From Synechococcus sp. BSA11S (GTDB taxonomy: Bacteria; Cyanobacteriota; Cyanobacteriia; PCC-6307; Cyanobiaceae): a stretch of DNA of 64,000 nucleotides. The position numbers and the translations under genes are program-made. This document shows positions 1 through 9,603 of this stretch, piece after piece (the first letter of the stretch is position 1; each line of letters opens with the position of its first letter). Location of the stretch: assembly GCF_014224355.1 (NCBI RefSeq), contig NZ_VNWP01000003.1:1-64000 (forward strand), given 5' to 3'. The notes under the pieces were generated by a model. The model made no database searches, was not told where the DNA came from, and saw nothing but the letters and a program-made list of their open reading frames with translations.

Positions 1-143
1 CTGAGGACCCCGAATTCGAGACCTTCTACACGAAGAACATTCTTCTGAACGAAGGTCTGCGTGCCTGGATGGCACCGGCCGACCAGCCGCATGAAAACTT
101 CGTCTTCCCTGAAGAGGTTCTGCCCCGTGGAAACGCCCTTTAA
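1..143 (+). CDS. psbD: Photosystem II D2 protein, C-terminal end (partial)
   Basis: Only the last 46 codons lie in the window; the gene enters from the left in reading frame 3 and stops at TAA 141-143. The translated tail contains [18 protein letters not shown] and ends in [12 protein letters not shown], the characteristic lumenal C-terminus of D2. D2 pairs with D1 in the PSII reaction centre in the thylakoid membrane and binds pheophytin, plastoquinone QA and chlorophyll. The next gene, psbC, begins inside this one. That overlap is the classic psbDC arrangement of cyanobacteria and plastids and implies cotranscription and translational coupling. The identification is secure; the length cannot be judged. 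Confidence 0.97.
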
Positions 144-1515
144 TTCCTCCATGGTGGCCGTCGGGGGCAAAGACCTCGACTCCACCGGTTATGCCTGGTG
201 GGCCGGCAACGCCCGCCTGATCAATCTCTCCGGTCGCCTGCTCGGCGCCCACGTGGCCCACGCGGGTCTGATGGTCTTCTGGGCCGGAGCGATGATGCTG
301 TTCGAAGTGAGTCACTTCAGCTTCGACAAGCCGATGTACGAGCAGGGACTGATCCTGTTCCCCCACGTGGCCACTCTCGGCTACGGCGTGGGCCCCGGCG
401 GTGAGGTCACCAGCCTCTACCCGTTCTTCGTGGTCGGTGTGCTGCACCTGATCAGCTCCGCCGTGCTCGGCCTCGGCGGCCTATACCACGCCCTGCGTGG
501 CCCGGAGATCCTGGAGAACTACTCCTCGTTCTTCTCCCAGGACTGGCGCGACAAGAACCAGATGACCAACATCATCGGCTATCACCTCATCCTGCTGGGT
601 GTGGGCTGCCTGCTGCTGGTGTTCAAGGCCATGTTCTTCGGCGGTGTCTACGACACCTGGGCGCCCGGTGGTGGCGACGTGCGCCTGATCACCAACCCCA
701 CCCTTGATCCGGGTGTGATCTTCGGTTATCTGTTCCGCGCCCCCTTCGGTGGTGAGGGCTGGATCATCGGGGTCAACTCGATGGAAGACATCATCGGCGG
801 CCACATCTGGCTCGGCCTGATCTGCATCTTCGGCGGCATCTGGCACGTGATCACCAAGCCCTTCGGCTGGGTGCGCCGTGCCTTCATCTGGAACGGTGAG
901 GCCTACCTGAGCTACAGCCTCGGTGCTCTGAGCTTCATGAGCTTCATCGCCTCGGCCTACATCTGGTTCAACAACACCGCCTACCCCTCGGAGTTCTACG
1001 GCCCCACCAACGCCGAAGCCTCCCAGGCCCAGAGCTTCACCTTCCTGGTGCGTGACCAGCGCCTCGGCGCCAACATCGGCTCTGCCATGGGCCCCACCGG
1101 CCTGGGCAAATACCTGATGCGCTCCCCCACCGGTGAGATCATCTTCGGCGGTGAGACCATGCGCTTCTGGGACTTCCGCGGTCCCTGGCTGGAGCCCCTG
1201 CGCGGCCCCAACGGCCTCAGCCTCGACAAGCTCCAGAACGACATTCAGCCCTGGCAGGTGCGTCGGGCTGCTGAATACATGACCCACGCTCCCAACGCCT
1301 CCCTCAATTCCGTGGGCGGCATCATCACCGAACCCAACTCGGTGAACTTCGTGAACGTGCGGCAGTGGCTCTCGGCCACCCAGTTCGTGCTCGCCTTCTT
1401 CTTCCTGGTGGGTCACCTCTGGCACGCGGGCCGCGCCCGCGCCGCCGCCGCCGGTTTCGAGAAGGGCATCGACCGTCAGGCCGAGCCCACCCTGGCCATG
1501 CCGGATCTCGACTGA
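91..1515 (+). CDS. psbC: Photosystem II CP43 chlorophyll-binding antenna protein
   Basis: CP43 is an inner chlorophyll a antenna of PSII with six membrane helices. The large lumenal loop carries [15 protein letters not shown], holding the Glu and Arg that contact the Mn4CaO5 cluster in known PSII structures. The protein is 474 aa from ATG 91, normal for the family. ATG 91 overlaps psbD by 53 bases. An in-frame GTG at 127, 36 bases further in, is the alternative start used in plants and algae and would leave a 17-base overlap. The mature N-terminus is expected near Thr-Pro-Phe-Asn after processing. Histidines that ligate chlorophyll occur in the helices (for example GAHVAHAG near residue 50). 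A hairpin terminator follows the stop at 1553-1578, so psbDC is probably a two-gene transcript. Confidence 0.97.
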
Positions 1516-1552
1516 TCCTCTCCAGGCGCTTCGGCCCTGCAGCCATCGTCAA

Positions 1553-1578
1553 CCCCTCGCCATGGCGGGGGGTTTTTT
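1553..1578 (+). terminator. Rho-independent terminator after psbC
   Basis: An 8-bp stem (CCCCTCGC paired with GCGGGGGG, one T-G wobble) closes a CATG loop and is followed directly by six T residues at 1573-1578. It lies 38 bases past the psbC stop and 45 bases before the convergent maf stop. Stem strength, short loop and T-run fit an intrinsic terminator for the psbDC transcript. Confidence 0.85.
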
Positions 1579-1622
1579 CATGGCCCGGCTGCCCAGAACG
1601 CCCAGATCTTCCGCTGATCGGC

Positions 1623-2231
1623 TCAGGTGAGCGGATATTCAGGGGAGTCGCTCTGGGCCAGCCAGCGGCGCAGCAGAGGCAGGCTCAGGCCGATCACGTT
1701 GCTGAAGCAGCCCTCGATGCGCTCCACCAGGGGAGCGCCCCGGCCTTCGAGGGCAAAGCCGCCGGCACAGCTCAGGGGCTCACCGGTGGCCACATAAGCG
1801 GCGATCGCCGCCTCACTGAGCTGCGCGAACTTCACGCGGGTGGTGACCGTGGCCAGCAGAGGCGTGGCTTCCGGCGCGGGCAGCAGGCAATGGCCCGTGT
1901 GCAGCTCCCCCCAGGAGCCGGCCATGCGCCGCCAGCGGCTGGTGGCTTCCTCGGCATCGCGGGGCTTGCCATACACGGCCCCGGCGAGCATGAACAGGGA
2001 GTCGCAGCCCAGCACCCCGCCCAGCCGCCCAGCGGCCGGCAGCACCAGCTCTCGCCCGACCGCCTCGGCCTTGGCCTGTGCCAGGGCCTGCACCAGCTGC
2101 AGGGGATCCGGGTCACGCCAGGCCTCCTCATCGACGCCGCTCACCTGCACCCGGTGGGGAATGCCCGCCTGCTCCAGCAGGCGCCGTCGCGCCGGCGAGG
2201 CGGAGGCCAGCACCAGTGGAGCCTGCACCAT
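1623..2231 (-). CDS. maf: Maf-family nucleoside triphosphate pyrophosphatase
   Basis: The 202-aa product opens with [19 protein letters not shown], the Maf signature (S-x-S-P-R-R) that binds the triphosphate. Further in are GCDSLF and the conserved GKP segment near residue 90. Maf enzymes hydrolyse non-canonical or modified NTPs to monophosphates and have been linked to nucleotide-pool cleaning and division arrest. Length is typical. The gene converges on psbC and is followed on its 5' side by a small cyanobacterial gene on the opposite strand. Substrate preference cannot be read from the sequence. Acidic residues late in the protein (Glu in [15 protein letters not shown]) are part of the conserved C-terminal half. 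Confidence 0.9.
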   Translation of the reverse strand: MVQAPLVLASASPARRRLLEQAGIPHRVQVSGVDEEAWRDPDPLQLVQALAQAKAEAVGRELVLPAAGRLGGVLGCDSLFMLAGAVYGKPRDAEEATSRWRRMAGSWGELHTGHCLLPAPEATPLLATVTTRVKFAQLSEAAIAAYVATGEPLSCAGGFALEGRGAPLVERIEGCFSNVIGLSLPLLRRWLAQSDSPEYPLT

Positions 2232-2366
2232 CGACAGCGGCCTCCTGGCCCTTCCACGATGCTCAGAATTCTCCCCTGACGGGGTGATCGGCCGAGTGAA
2301 TGGCGGCGCGAATCACGCCCTGCGAAGCAGCCACGAGCACGGGGGCTGATCCGGGAGAATCGGGCC

Positions 2367-2750
2367 ATGGATGGCTCCCTCTCCGGCACCCTCAACGATC
2401 CCCGCTCCCTGAACCGGGCCGCCAGTGCCCTGCGCTGCCTTCCTTTCCGGCGGGCGTTCTACGGGCTGCTCAGCGGCGAGGCGATCAGCAGCGAGGGGCT
2501 CAGCCGGCGAGCCGAACAGGCCGAGCTCACCGTCGCCCCCCTGAGCAGCGAGCGGGCTGAAGACCACTTCATCTGGTTGATCCGGGTGGGGGTGCTGCGC
2601 CGGGAGGTGGATGGCCAGGGGCTGACCGAGCGGGTGCGACTCACGCCGATGGGGCGGGACCTGCTGGAGCGCTGGAGTGAGGAGATCCCCCGGGCCGGCC
2701 TGCTGGAGCGCATCCGCCATGGGCTGCGCCGTCGCTGGCCGCGCCTGTGA
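2367..2750 (+). CDS. Small conserved cyanobacterial protein, possible winged-helix fold (Npun_F0494-like)
   Basis: A 127-aa basic protein without signal peptide or membrane segment. Its layout (two helical stretches, then [16 protein letters not shown] and [14 protein letters not shown]) looks like a winged helix-turn-helix with a small beta wing. I recall it as the family labelled Npun_F0494, found next to cobQ in many cyanobacteria, but I cannot verify that here. Its TGA overlaps the GTG start of cobQ by four bases (GTGA, 2747-2750), so the two are translationally coupled. That suggests a regulatory or accessory role tied to cobyric acid synthesis, which is inference only. It could equally be a structural protein with no DNA binding. 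Confidence 0.7.
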   Translation: MDGSLSGTLNDPRSLNRAASALRCLPFRRAFYGLLSGEAISSEGLSRRAEQAELTVAPLSSERAEDHFIWLIRVGVLRREVDGQGLTERVRLTPMGRDLLERWSEEIPRAGLLERIRHGLRRRWPRL

Positions 2751-4243
2751 CGGCGCTGATGGTGCTGGGAACCAGCAGCGGCGCGGGCAAATCGCTGATG
2801 GCCGCTGCCCTCTGCCGGGTGCTGCTGCGCCGGGGCGAAACGCCACTGCCCTTCAAGGGCCAGAACATGAGCCTCAATGCCTGGGTGGATCCGGGGGGTG
2901 GCGAGATGGCCTACAGCCAGGCCCTGCAGGCCTGGGCGGCGGGTCTGGAGCCCATGGTGGCGATGAATCCCGTGCTGCTCAAGCCCCAGGGGGACAGCAC
3001 CAGCGAAGTGATCCATCTGGGGCGCTCGGTGGGGGTGTGCCGGGCGGAGCACTACTACCGCGACTGGTTCCGCCCGGGCTGGGCGGCGATCCGCCAGGGC
3101 CTGAGCGATCTGCAGACCAGCCATCCAGGCGGTCGGCTGGTGCTGGAGGGTGCCGGCAGCCCCGTGGAGGTGAATCTGCAGGCCCGGGATCTCACCAACC
3201 TGCGCCTGGCCCAATTCCTGCGGGCCCGCTGCCTGCTGGTGGCCGACATCGAGCGGGGGGGAGTCTTCGCGCAGATCGTGGGCACCCTGGCACTGCTGCG
3301 GCCGGTGGAGCGCCCCCTGATCAGGGGCATCCTGATCAACCGTTTCCGCGGCCGGCGGGAGCTCTTCGACGAGGGCCGCAGCTGGCTGGAGCGCCACACC
3401 GGTCTGCCGGTGCTGGGGGTGATGCCCTGGCTCGATGAGCTCTTCCCTCCCGAGGATTCGCTCGACCTGCTGGAGCGCAAGGCGCGCAAACCCGACGCGG
3501 AGCTGGAGATCGCCGTGCTCCGCCTGCCCTCGATCAGCAACTTCTCCGATCTCGATCCACTCGAAGCGGAGCCCAGCGTGCGGCTGCGCTGGGTGCGCCC
3601 CGGAGAGGCGCTCGGCAACCCCGATGCCGTGGTGATCCCCGGCAGCAAGCAGACCCTGCGGGATCTGGAGGCCCTGCGCGCCAGCGGCCTCGGCGACGAC
3701 CTGGGGCGGTATGTCTCCGGGGGCGGCCATCTCTTCGGCCTCTGCGGCGGCCTGCAGATGCTGGGCCGCAGCCTGCTGGATCCCCACGGCCTCGAAGGGG
3801 GTGGCGGCGGCGGTGAGCACGCCGGGCTCGGGCTGCTGCCCCTGATCACCCAGTACGGCAACAACAAGGCGACGCAGCAGGTCTGCGCCCCGGCCCTCTG
3901 GCCGCCGGGCAGCAGCCTGGCGCTGGAGGGATTCGAATTGCACCGGGGCCAGAGTGAGTGCCAGGAGCCGGACCGCTGCCAACCCATCGCCGAGCGCACG
4001 GGCCTCGGCTGGTGGAGGGCCGACCAGAACGGCGCCGTGGTGGCCGGCACCTATCTGCATGGGGTGTTCGACTCTGGCCCCTGGCGGCGGCGCTGGCTGA
4101 ACCAGCTGCGCCTGCGCCGCGGGCTGAGCCTGCTGAGTGAGCGGCAGCCGCACCACGGCCAGCAGCGGGAGGCCCTGCTGGATCGTCTCGCCGAGGCCTT
4201 CGAAACCCACGTGAACCTGGCCCCCCTGCTGGATCAAGCGTGA
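2747..4243 (+). CDS. cobQ: Cobyric acid synthase (adenosylcobyrate a,c-diamide amidase)
   Basis: CobQ uses ATP and glutamine to amidate four side chains of adenosylcobyrinate a,c-diamide, giving cobyric acid in the B12/pseudo-B12 pathway. The N-terminal P-loop-like domain begins [18 protein letters not shown]. The C-terminal glutaminase half has the nucleophile in [14 protein letters not shown] and the catalytic His in [11 protein letters not shown]. Length is 498 aa, as expected. The start is GTG 2747, overlapping the upstream stop by four bases. The stop overlaps the GTG of the ferredoxin gene at 4240, again by GTGA, so three genes are read as a coupled unit. No cobalamin riboswitch is recognisable upstream. 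A second B12 gene, cobL, lies at 28,011-29,291. Confidence 0.95.
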   Translation: MTALMVLGTSSGAGKSLMAAALCRVLLRRGETPLPFKGQNMSLNAWVDPGGGEMAYSQALQAWAAGLEPMVAMNPVLLKPQGDSTSEVIHLGRSVGVCRAEHYYRDWFRPGWAAIRQGLSDLQTSHPGGRLVLEGAGSPVEVNLQARDLTNLRLAQFLRARCLLVADIERGGVFAQIVGTLALLRPVERPLIRGILINRFRGRRELFDEGRSWLERHTGLPVLGVMPWLDELFPPEDSLDLLERKARKPDAELEIAVLRLPSISNFSDLDPLEAEPSVRLRWVRPGEALGNPDAVVIPGSKQTLRDLEALRASGLGDDLGRYVSGGGHLFGLCGGLQMLGRSLLDPHGLEGGGGGGEHAGLGLLPLITQYGNNKATQQVCAPALWPPGSSLALEGFELHRGQSECQEPDRCQPIAERTGLGWWRADQNGAVVAGTYLHGVFDSGPWRRRWLNQLRLRRGLSLLSERQPHHGQQREALLDRLAEAFETHVNLAPLLDQA

Positions 4244-4491
4244 AGCCCGCCGCCACACCGATCACCGTGCACTGGCCCGATGGGCGCAGCACCCAGGTGC
4301 TCCCCGGCACCGACTGGCTGCAGGCGGCCGCCGAAGCCGGCCAGACGATCCCCACCGGCTGCCTGGGGGGCAGTTGCGGGGCCTGTGAGATCGAGGTGAA
4401 CGGCCGGGTGGTGCGGGCCTGCATCGCCACGGTGCCCGCGGCCCGCAGTGGCGAGCTGCAGGTGGAGCTGGCCAGTGATCCCTACTGGTGA
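4240..4491 (+). CDS. Short [2Fe-2S] ferredoxin
   Basis: An 83-aa soluble ferredoxin fold. Cys41, Cys46 and Cys49 form C-x4-C-x2-C in [11 protein letters not shown] and Cys61 follows after only eleven residues, much closer than the roughly 29-residue spacing of plant-type photosynthetic ferredoxins. This compact form is a conserved picocyanobacterial 2Fe-2S protein rather than PetF. GTG 4240 overlaps the cobQ stop by four bases, so translation is coupled to cobQ. An electron-transfer role for corrinoid metabolism is an attractive but unproven reading of that coupling. Its 3' end overlaps the convergent mnmA by ten bases. Confidence 0.85.
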   Translation: MKPAATPITVHWPDGRSTQVLPGTDWLQAAAEAGQTIPTGCLGGSCGACEIEVNGRVVRACIATVPAARSGELQVELASDPYW

Positions 4492-5744
4492 GCCCGATCC
4501 GGCGGTGGGCCCTGTATCAGCCCGCCGCCGAGCACCAGCTCGCCGGCATAGAACACGGCCGCCTGGCCCGGGGTGATCGAGAACTGCTCCTCACTGAATT
4601 GCAGACGCCCACGAGCCGGCCGTCCGGAGGCCCGGTCGGCGTCGGTGGGCGCCATGGGGGTGAGCCGGGCGGCCACCGGTGCGCTGCGGTAGCGCACCTG
4701 CACCTCCAGCTCCAGGGGGCCATCGGGCGGGGGGATGGAGACCCAGTTGATCGCGCCCACCACGCAGGCGCCGCAGGCCGCCTCGGCTCGGGGAGCCACC
4801 ACCACCCGGTTCATCGCCCCATCGAGGCGCACCACATGCAGGGGCTCGCTCCAGGCCACCCCCAGCCCCTTGCGCTGGCCGATCGTGAAGTGCTCGATGC
4901 CATCGTGCTCGCCCACCACCGTGCCGTCGGCCAGCACGATCTGGCCCTGGCGGGGCGGCAGGTAGGCATCGAGGAAAGCCTTCATCGAGCCGTGGTGATC
5001 GGCCAGGCAGAGATCCTGACTCTCGGGCTTGCGGGCGGTGCGCAGGCCGAGGGCTTCGGCCTCGAGCCGGGTGTCGGGCTTGGTGAGTTCCCCGAGCGGG
5101 AACACCAGCCGGGCCAGCACCGCCTGGGGCAGGTCGTAGAGGAAATAGCTCTGGTCCTTGTGGGCATCGAGGCCGCGCAGCAGCTGGTGGCGGCCGCTGC
5201 CGGCACCGGTGTCGGCGAGGCGGACCCGGGCGTAGTGACCGGTGGCGATGCGGCTGATCCCGAGTTCGGCCTCCGCCCACTCCAGCATCGGGGTGAATTT
5301 CACCTCCCGGTTGCAACGGGAGCAGGGCAGCGGGGTGACCCCGTCCCCATAGCCCTGAACGAGAAAGTCGACGATCTGCTGCTGGAAGCGCTCGCGGCTG
5401 TCGACCACGTGGTGGGGCACCCCCAGCTGCTCACATAGGCCGGCGGCATCCACCAGCCCCTCGGCGCAGCAGGCCCCCTTGCCACTCATCAGCCAGAGGG
5501 TGAGACCCTCCCCCTGCCAGCCGGCCGCCACCAGCAGCGCGGCGGTCAGGGAGCTGTCGACCCCACCGGAGAGGCCCACAGCCACCCGATGCTCCCCGGG
5601 CCAGGCGCGCAGACGCTCGAGCGCCGCCGCGCCGGCGGCGGTGACGGCGGCGGAGCCTTGGCCGGAGGCGGGGGCGGTGGTGGTCAAAACCGGAAGCCTC
5701 CGGAGCGGGGGAGGAACGAAACAGCAGGGCGGTGTTCCCATCAT
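4482..5744 (-). CDS. mnmA: tRNA 2-thiouridylase MnmA
   Basis: MnmA adenylates and thiolates U34 of tRNA-Lys, -Glu and -Gln. The PP-loop [13 protein letters not shown] lies about 60 residues in. The catalytic pair is Cys in [13 protein letters not shown] and Cys in [21 protein letters not shown] and TIGQRKGLG are family hallmarks. The start is uncertain: two adjacent ATGs at 5744 and 5741 give about 420 aa, the frame extends to 5780, and a TTG near 5687 is close to where homologues usually begin. An unusually proline/alanine-rich stretch precedes the PP-loop. The gene is divergent from nnr, with about 55 bases between the chosen starts. Confidence 0.92.
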   Translation of the reverse strand: MMGTPPCCFVPPPLRRLPVLTTTAPASGQGSAAVTAAGAAALERLRAWPGEHRVAVGLSGGVDSSLTAALLVAAGWQGEGLTLWLMSGKGACCAEGLVDAAGLCEQLGVPHHVVDSRERFQQQIVDFLVQGYGDGVTPLPCSRCNREVKFTPMLEWAEAELGISRIATGHYARVRLADTGAGSGRHQLLRGLDAHKDQSYFLYDLPQAVLARLVFPLGELTKPDTRLEAEALGLRTARKPESQDLCLADHHGSMKAFLDAYLPPRQGQIVLADGTVVGEHDGIEHFTIGQRKGLGVAWSEPLHVVRLDGAMNRVVVAPRAEAACGACVVGAINWVSIPPPDGPLELEVQVRYRSAPVAARLTPMAPTDADRASGRPARGRLQFSEEQFSITPGQAAVFYAGELVLGGGLIQGPPPDRAHQ

Positions 5745-5799
5745 GGGACCGGGGCCCCGGCAACGGGGTCCCGCCTCCATCGCCCGTCCCAGGACCCCC

Positions 5800-7344
5800 G
5801 TGAGCAGCAGCGACCCGATCCACTGGCCCCTCAGGGACGCCGCCCACCTGCTGGTGCGCTCCGAGCAGATGGCGCAGCTGGAGCAACAGCTCTTCGACAG
5901 CGGGCTGCCGGTGGAAGCCCTGATGGAGAAGGCGGCTCTGACGATCAGCGCCCGGCTGCTGAGCGAGCCGGGAGCCCTGCGCGAGGGGGTGCTGGTGCTG
6001 GTGGGCCCCGGTCACAACGGCGGGGATGCCCTGGTGGTGGCCCGGGAGCTCCACCTGGCCGGGGTGACGGTGCGGCTCTGGAGCCCCTTCGAGCGTCAGA
6101 AACCGCTCACCGCATCCCATTGGCGCCATGCCCTCTGGCTCGGCATCGAGCGACTGAGCTCCACCCCTGATCCCGGCGAGGCTGCCCTCTGGATCGATGG
6201 GCTCTTCGGCATCGGCCAGCGGCGGGCACCGGGTGAAGCGATCGAGACCCTGCTGGCCGAGCGGGCGCGGCTGAGGCCGGGCCGGCTGGTGGCCATCGAC
6301 ACCCCCACCGGTCTCTGTGCCGACAGCGGCAGGCTGCTGGGGAGCTGGGCCGCCCGGGCGCGCAGCACCTACTGCCTCGGCCTGATCAAGCAGGGACTGG
6401 TCCAGGACCGGGCTCTGGCCTGGGTGGGACAGCTGGAGCGCCTGGATCTGGGGCTGCCGGCGGCGCTGCTGGCGAAGCTGCCCGCGGATCAGCCCCTGGG
6501 CCTGGGCGGCCCGGACCAGGCCAGCGCCCCACCCCTGGAGCCGGCGCCCGAGGTCGCCAAGTACGGCCGGGGCCGCCTGCTGGTGGTGAGCGGCAGCGCC
6601 GCCTACCCCGGCGCGGCCCTGCTCAGCCTGCTGGGGGCGAGCGCCAGCGGCTGCGGCAGCCTGCGCGCGGCCGTGCCCGAGCGGGTGGCCCAGCAGCTCT
6701 GGAGCCTGCTGCCCCATGTGGTTCTGGGGCCAGCACCGGGGGAGCCCGGCGCCCTGGAGCGGCTCGATGCGGTGCTGATCGGCCCGGGCCTTGGGCCGGC
6801 CGCCTCCTGGGAGGGGCCCGACAGCCCGCCGCTCTGGGGGGCCCTGCAGGCCTTCAGCGGGCTGTTGGTGATCGATGCCGATGGTCTCAACCAGCTGGCC
6901 GCCGGGGTGGCTGGCGACGCGATGGCCTGGCTGCAGGCGCGGCGTGGGCCCACCTGGTTGACACCCCATGGGGGGGAATTCGCCCGCCTGTTCCCTGATC
7001 TGGCCGGCGACGCGCCGCTGGAGGCCGCCGCTGCCGCTGCCGAGCGCAGTGGCGCGTCGCTGGTGCTCAAAGGGGCCCGCAGCGTGATTGCGGCGCCGGA
7101 TGGAAGGCGCTGGCAGCTGCTGGAGGCGGCGCCGGAGGCCGCCCGGGCCGGTGCCGGCGATGTGCTGGCGGGATTCGCGGCGGGCCGAGGCGCCGTGGCG
7201 ATCGCCGCCGGATCATCGCCGGGAGAAACCTCCAGCCTGGCTGCCGCCGCCCTGGCCCATGCCCAGGCGGGGCTGGCGGCCGGGCGACGGCTCGGTGCGG
7301 GTCAGGTGACTCCCCAGGCCCTGGCTGCGTCCCTGAGCCACTGA
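5800..7344 (+). CDS. nnr: Bifunctional NAD(P)HX epimerase / dehydratase
   Basis: This enzyme repairs hydrated NADH and NADPH. The N-terminal YjeF-type epimerase domain (residues about 1-210) has [18 protein letters not shown]. The C-terminal ribokinase-like dehydratase domain has ALLIGPGLG-type glycine motifs, [21 protein letters not shown] and [11 protein letters not shown], the last being the catalytic G-x-G-D motif with Ala in place of the usual Thr. Length from GTG 5800 is 514 aa, typical of the fused form. The frame is open far upstream (from 5479), but that part lies opposite mnmA and has no family similarity. The sequence is very GC-rich with long Gly/Ala tracts. No operon partner is evident; the sigma factor follows after 98 bases. 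Confidence 0.92.
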   Translation: MSSSDPIHWPLRDAAHLLVRSEQMAQLEQQLFDSGLPVEALMEKAALTISARLLSEPGALREGVLVLVGPGHNGGDALVVARELHLAGVTVRLWSPFERQKPLTASHWRHALWLGIERLSSTPDPGEAALWIDGLFGIGQRRAPGEAIETLLAERARLRPGRLVAIDTPTGLCADSGRLLGSWAARARSTYCLGLIKQGLVQDRALAWVGQLERLDLGLPAALLAKLPADQPLGLGGPDQASAPPLEPAPEVAKYGRGRLLVVSGSAAYPGAALLSLLGASASGCGSLRAAVPERVAQQLWSLLPHVVLGPAPGEPGALERLDAVLIGPGLGPAASWEGPDSPPLWGALQAFSGLLVIDADGLNQLAAGVAGDAMAWLQARRGPTWLTPHGGEFARLFPDLAGDAPLEAAAAAAERSGASLVLKGARSVIAAPDGRRWQLLEAAPEAARAGAGDVLAGFAAGRGAVAIAAGSSPGETSSLAAAALAHAQAGLAAGRRLGAGQVTPQALAASLSH

Positions 7345-7442
7345 TTGTGTCGTTTTACTTGCAGAACCTTGAAAGGTTGCTGAAGTCACATCGTTTTTGA
7401 TGATCTTCATCAGACATTGAGGCGAACCTCCGGATTGGGCGC

Positions 7443-8369
7443 ATGACAGCCTCCACCCTCAAGCCCCGCGAACAGCGGCGGCGGGGGAGCGATCCGATCA
7501 GCTGGTATCTGGGCACGATCGGACGGGTGCCCCTGCTCACGCCTGCCGAGGAGATCGAACTGGGCAACCAGGTGCAGGCCATGATGCAGCTGCTGGAAGC
7601 CGGGGTGCCGGATCCACCTCTCGTGCGCCAGCGACAGTTGCTGCGCCTGGGTCGTCGCGCCAAGGAGCGCATGATGAAGGCCAATCTTCGCCTCGTGGTC
7701 AGCGTGGCCAAGAAGTACCAGGGCAAAGGCCTTGAACTTCTGGATCTGATTCAGGAAGGATCACTCGGACTGGAGCGGGCGGTCGAAAAGTTCGATCCCA
7801 CCCGCGGCTACAAGTTCTCCACCTATGCCTTCTGGTGGATCCGCCAGAGCATGACCCGGGCGATCGCCTGCCAGTCGCGCACGATCCGCCTGCCGGTGCA
7901 TCTGAGCGAGCGCCTCAGCGCCGTACGCCGGGTGAGCCTGGAGCTGGCCCACAAGCTCGGGGCCATGCCCAGCCGCAGCGAGATCGCCGAGGCCATGGCG
8001 ATTCCGATCGAGGAGCTCGATGGGCTGTTGCGCCAGTCGCTGACCACCTCCAGCCTGGATGCGCCGGTGAATGGCGAGGAAGGGCGCAGCTTCCTCGGTG
8101 ATCTGATCGCCGATTCCAGCCACGAGGAGCCCCTTGATCAGGTGGAACGGGGCATGCACCACGAGCAGCTGGAGCGCTGGCTGAGCCACCTCAGCGACCA
8201 GGAACGCCAGGTGCTTGCCCTGCGCTTCGGGCTGGATGGCCGGGAGCGCAACACCCTGGCTGAAATCGGTCGGCAACTGAAGGTGTCCCGCGAGCGGGTG
8301 CGCCAGGTGGAGCTCAAGGCGCTGCGCAAGCTGCGCGGCCTCACCAGCCGCCTGCCCAGCCAGCTCTGA
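7443..8369 (+). CDS. RNA polymerase sigma factor, group 2 (SigB/SigD-like)
   Basis: A 308-aa sigma-70-family factor lacking the long region 1.1 of the principal sigma. Region 1.2 is at residues about 18-45 (PISWYLGTIGRVPLLT). Region 2 is LELLDLIQEGSLGLERAV to KFSTYAFWWIRQSMTRAI, region 3 follows, and region 4 ends with a helix-turn-helix in LAEIGRQLKVSRERVRQVE. Near identity of region 2 to RpoD indicates recognition of standard -10 elements, as for group 2 factors used by cyanobacteria in stress and stationary phase. Which paralogue it is cannot be decided without a tree. The 98-base upstream gap contains a small perfect hairpin (AACCTT/AAGGTT, 7365-7378), possibly part of its control region or the end of nnr. 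Confidence 0.93.
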   Translation: MTASTLKPREQRRRGSDPISWYLGTIGRVPLLTPAEEIELGNQVQAMMQLLEAGVPDPPLVRQRQLLRLGRRAKERMMKANLRLVVSVAKKYQGKGLELLDLIQEGSLGLERAVEKFDPTRGYKFSTYAFWWIRQSMTRAIACQSRTIRLPVHLSERLSAVRRVSLELAHKLGAMPSRSEIAEAMAIPIEELDGLLRQSLTTSSLDAPVNGEEGRSFLGDLIADSSHEEPLDQVERGMHHEQLERWLSHLSDQERQVLALRFGLDGRERNTLAEIGRQLKVSRERVRQVELKALRKLRGLTSRLPSQL

Positions 8370-8387
8370 CTCCCACCCCGGGCGGGG

Positions 8388-9479
8388 TCAGTCCTCAGCC
8401 CAGATGTAGCGGGTGAGTTCGCCAGGATCGGGCTCGGGGGCGCCGACGGCGAACTCCACGGCATCGGCCACTTCGGCGTCGATCTCCTTCTCGATCGCCT
8501 TCAGCTCCTCAGCGGTGGCCAGTCCGTGGGTGGTGAGATGGGCCGCCAGTGCCTTGAGCGGATCCCGCTTGGCCCAGAACTCCTTCTCCACTTCGCTGCG
8601 CAGCTCGTCGGGATCGGCCAGGGAATGGCCACGGAAGCGGTAGGTGAGGCATTCCAGCAGGGTGGGACCCTCACCGGCCCGGGCCCGCTCCACGGCGCGC
8701 TGGGCGGCGGCGCGCACCGCCAGCACATCCATGCCGTCGACCTCCTCACCCGCCATGCCGAAGGAGGCGGCCTTGCGCCAGATCTCCGGATCGCTGGTGG
8801 CCCGGTCGTGGGCCATGCCGATCGCCCATTTGTTGTTCTCGACGACGAACAGGATCGGCAACTTCCAGAGCGCCGCCATGTTCAGGCATTCGAAGAACTG
8901 TCCGTTGTTGCAGGTGCCGTCTCCGAAAAAGGCGGCGGTCACGGCGTCACTGTCGGCCTCGCCGAGGGCCTCACGCTTGTAGCGGCTGGTGAAGGCGGCA
9001 CCGAGGGCCACCGGAATGCCCTCACCGATGAAGGCATAGCCCCCGAGCAGATGGTGCTCACGGGAGAAGAGGTGCATCGATCCGCCACGCCCTTTGCTGC
9101 AGCCCGTGGCCTTGCCGAACAGCTCACTCATCACCTCCCGGGCCGGCACCCCGGCGCTGAGGGCATGCACGTGGTCGCGGTAGGTGCTGCAGAACCAGTC
9201 GTGCTGGGCCCGCATGGCCTTGATCACCCCTGTGGAGACGGCTTCCTGCCCGTTGTAGAGGTGAACGAAGCCGAACATCTTGCCCCGGTAGTACATCTCG
9301 GCGCACTTGTCTTCGAAGCGGCGACCCAGGGTCATGTCGCGGTAGAGGGTGAGGCCCTCATCGCGGCTCACGGTGGCCGGCCCGGCCGGGTAAAGCGCCG
9401 CCAGGCGTTCGGCATGGCTGCCGGCGGCAGCAGCCCCGTCGGCTGCCGGTTGGAGAGTGGCGGCGATCTCCTGAGTCAT
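8388..9479 (-). CDS. pdhA: Pyruvate dehydrogenase E1 component, alpha subunit
   Basis: E1-alpha and E1-beta oxidatively decarboxylate pyruvate with thiamine diphosphate and load acetyl groups on E2. The ThDP motif runs from [14 protein letters not shown] to [22 protein letters not shown] and [13 protein letters not shown] (regulatory-loop equivalent) are clear. Length from ATG 9479 is 363 aa. An upstream in-frame ATG at 9506 would add nine residues with no conservation. The gene converges on the sigma-factor gene; a GC-rich hairpin (CTGAC...GTCAG, 8366-8391) spans both ends but has no T-run. It is divergent from the Ftn2 gene. The beta-subunit gene is not in the window, which is usual in cyanobacteria. 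Confidence 0.95.
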   Translation of the reverse strand: MTQEIAATLQPAADGAAAAGSHAERLAALYPAGPATVSRDEGLTLYRDMTLGRRFEDKCAEMYYRGKMFGFVHLYNGQEAVSTGVIKAMRAQHDWFCSTYRDHVHALSAGVPAREVMSELFGKATGCSKGRGGSMHLFSREHHLLGGYAFIGEGIPVALGAAFTSRYKREALGEADSDAVTAAFFGDGTCNNGQFFECLNMAALWKLPILFVVENNKWAIGMAHDRATSDPEIWRKAASFGMAGEEVDGMDVLAVRAAAQRAVERARAGEGPTLLECLTYRFRGHSLADPDELRSEVEKEFWAKRDPLKALAAHLTTHGLATAEELKAIEKEIDAEVADAVEFAVGAPEPDPGELTRYIWAED

Positions 9480-9603
9480 GGCAAGGGAGTCGGGGCTTTT
9501 GATCACGACTGTAGGGGGAGGGCCAGGCTGGAAAGGTCAAAACCGATGCCACTGCCTACACTCGCCCCAACACCCAGGATCAAGGGTCCGCGAGCTGCCG
9601 GGG

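Noticed and set aside
2560-2760. Cobalamin riboswitch before cobQ, and TPP riboswitch before thiE
   Set aside because: I looked for the conserved B12-box and TPP core motifs upstream of cobQ, cobL and thiE and saw neither.
8366-8391. Hairpin CTGAC...GTCAG between the sigma factor and pdhA as a terminator
   Set aside because: The stem has a bulge, overlaps both stop regions and lacks a T-run on either strand, so I did not list it as a terminator.
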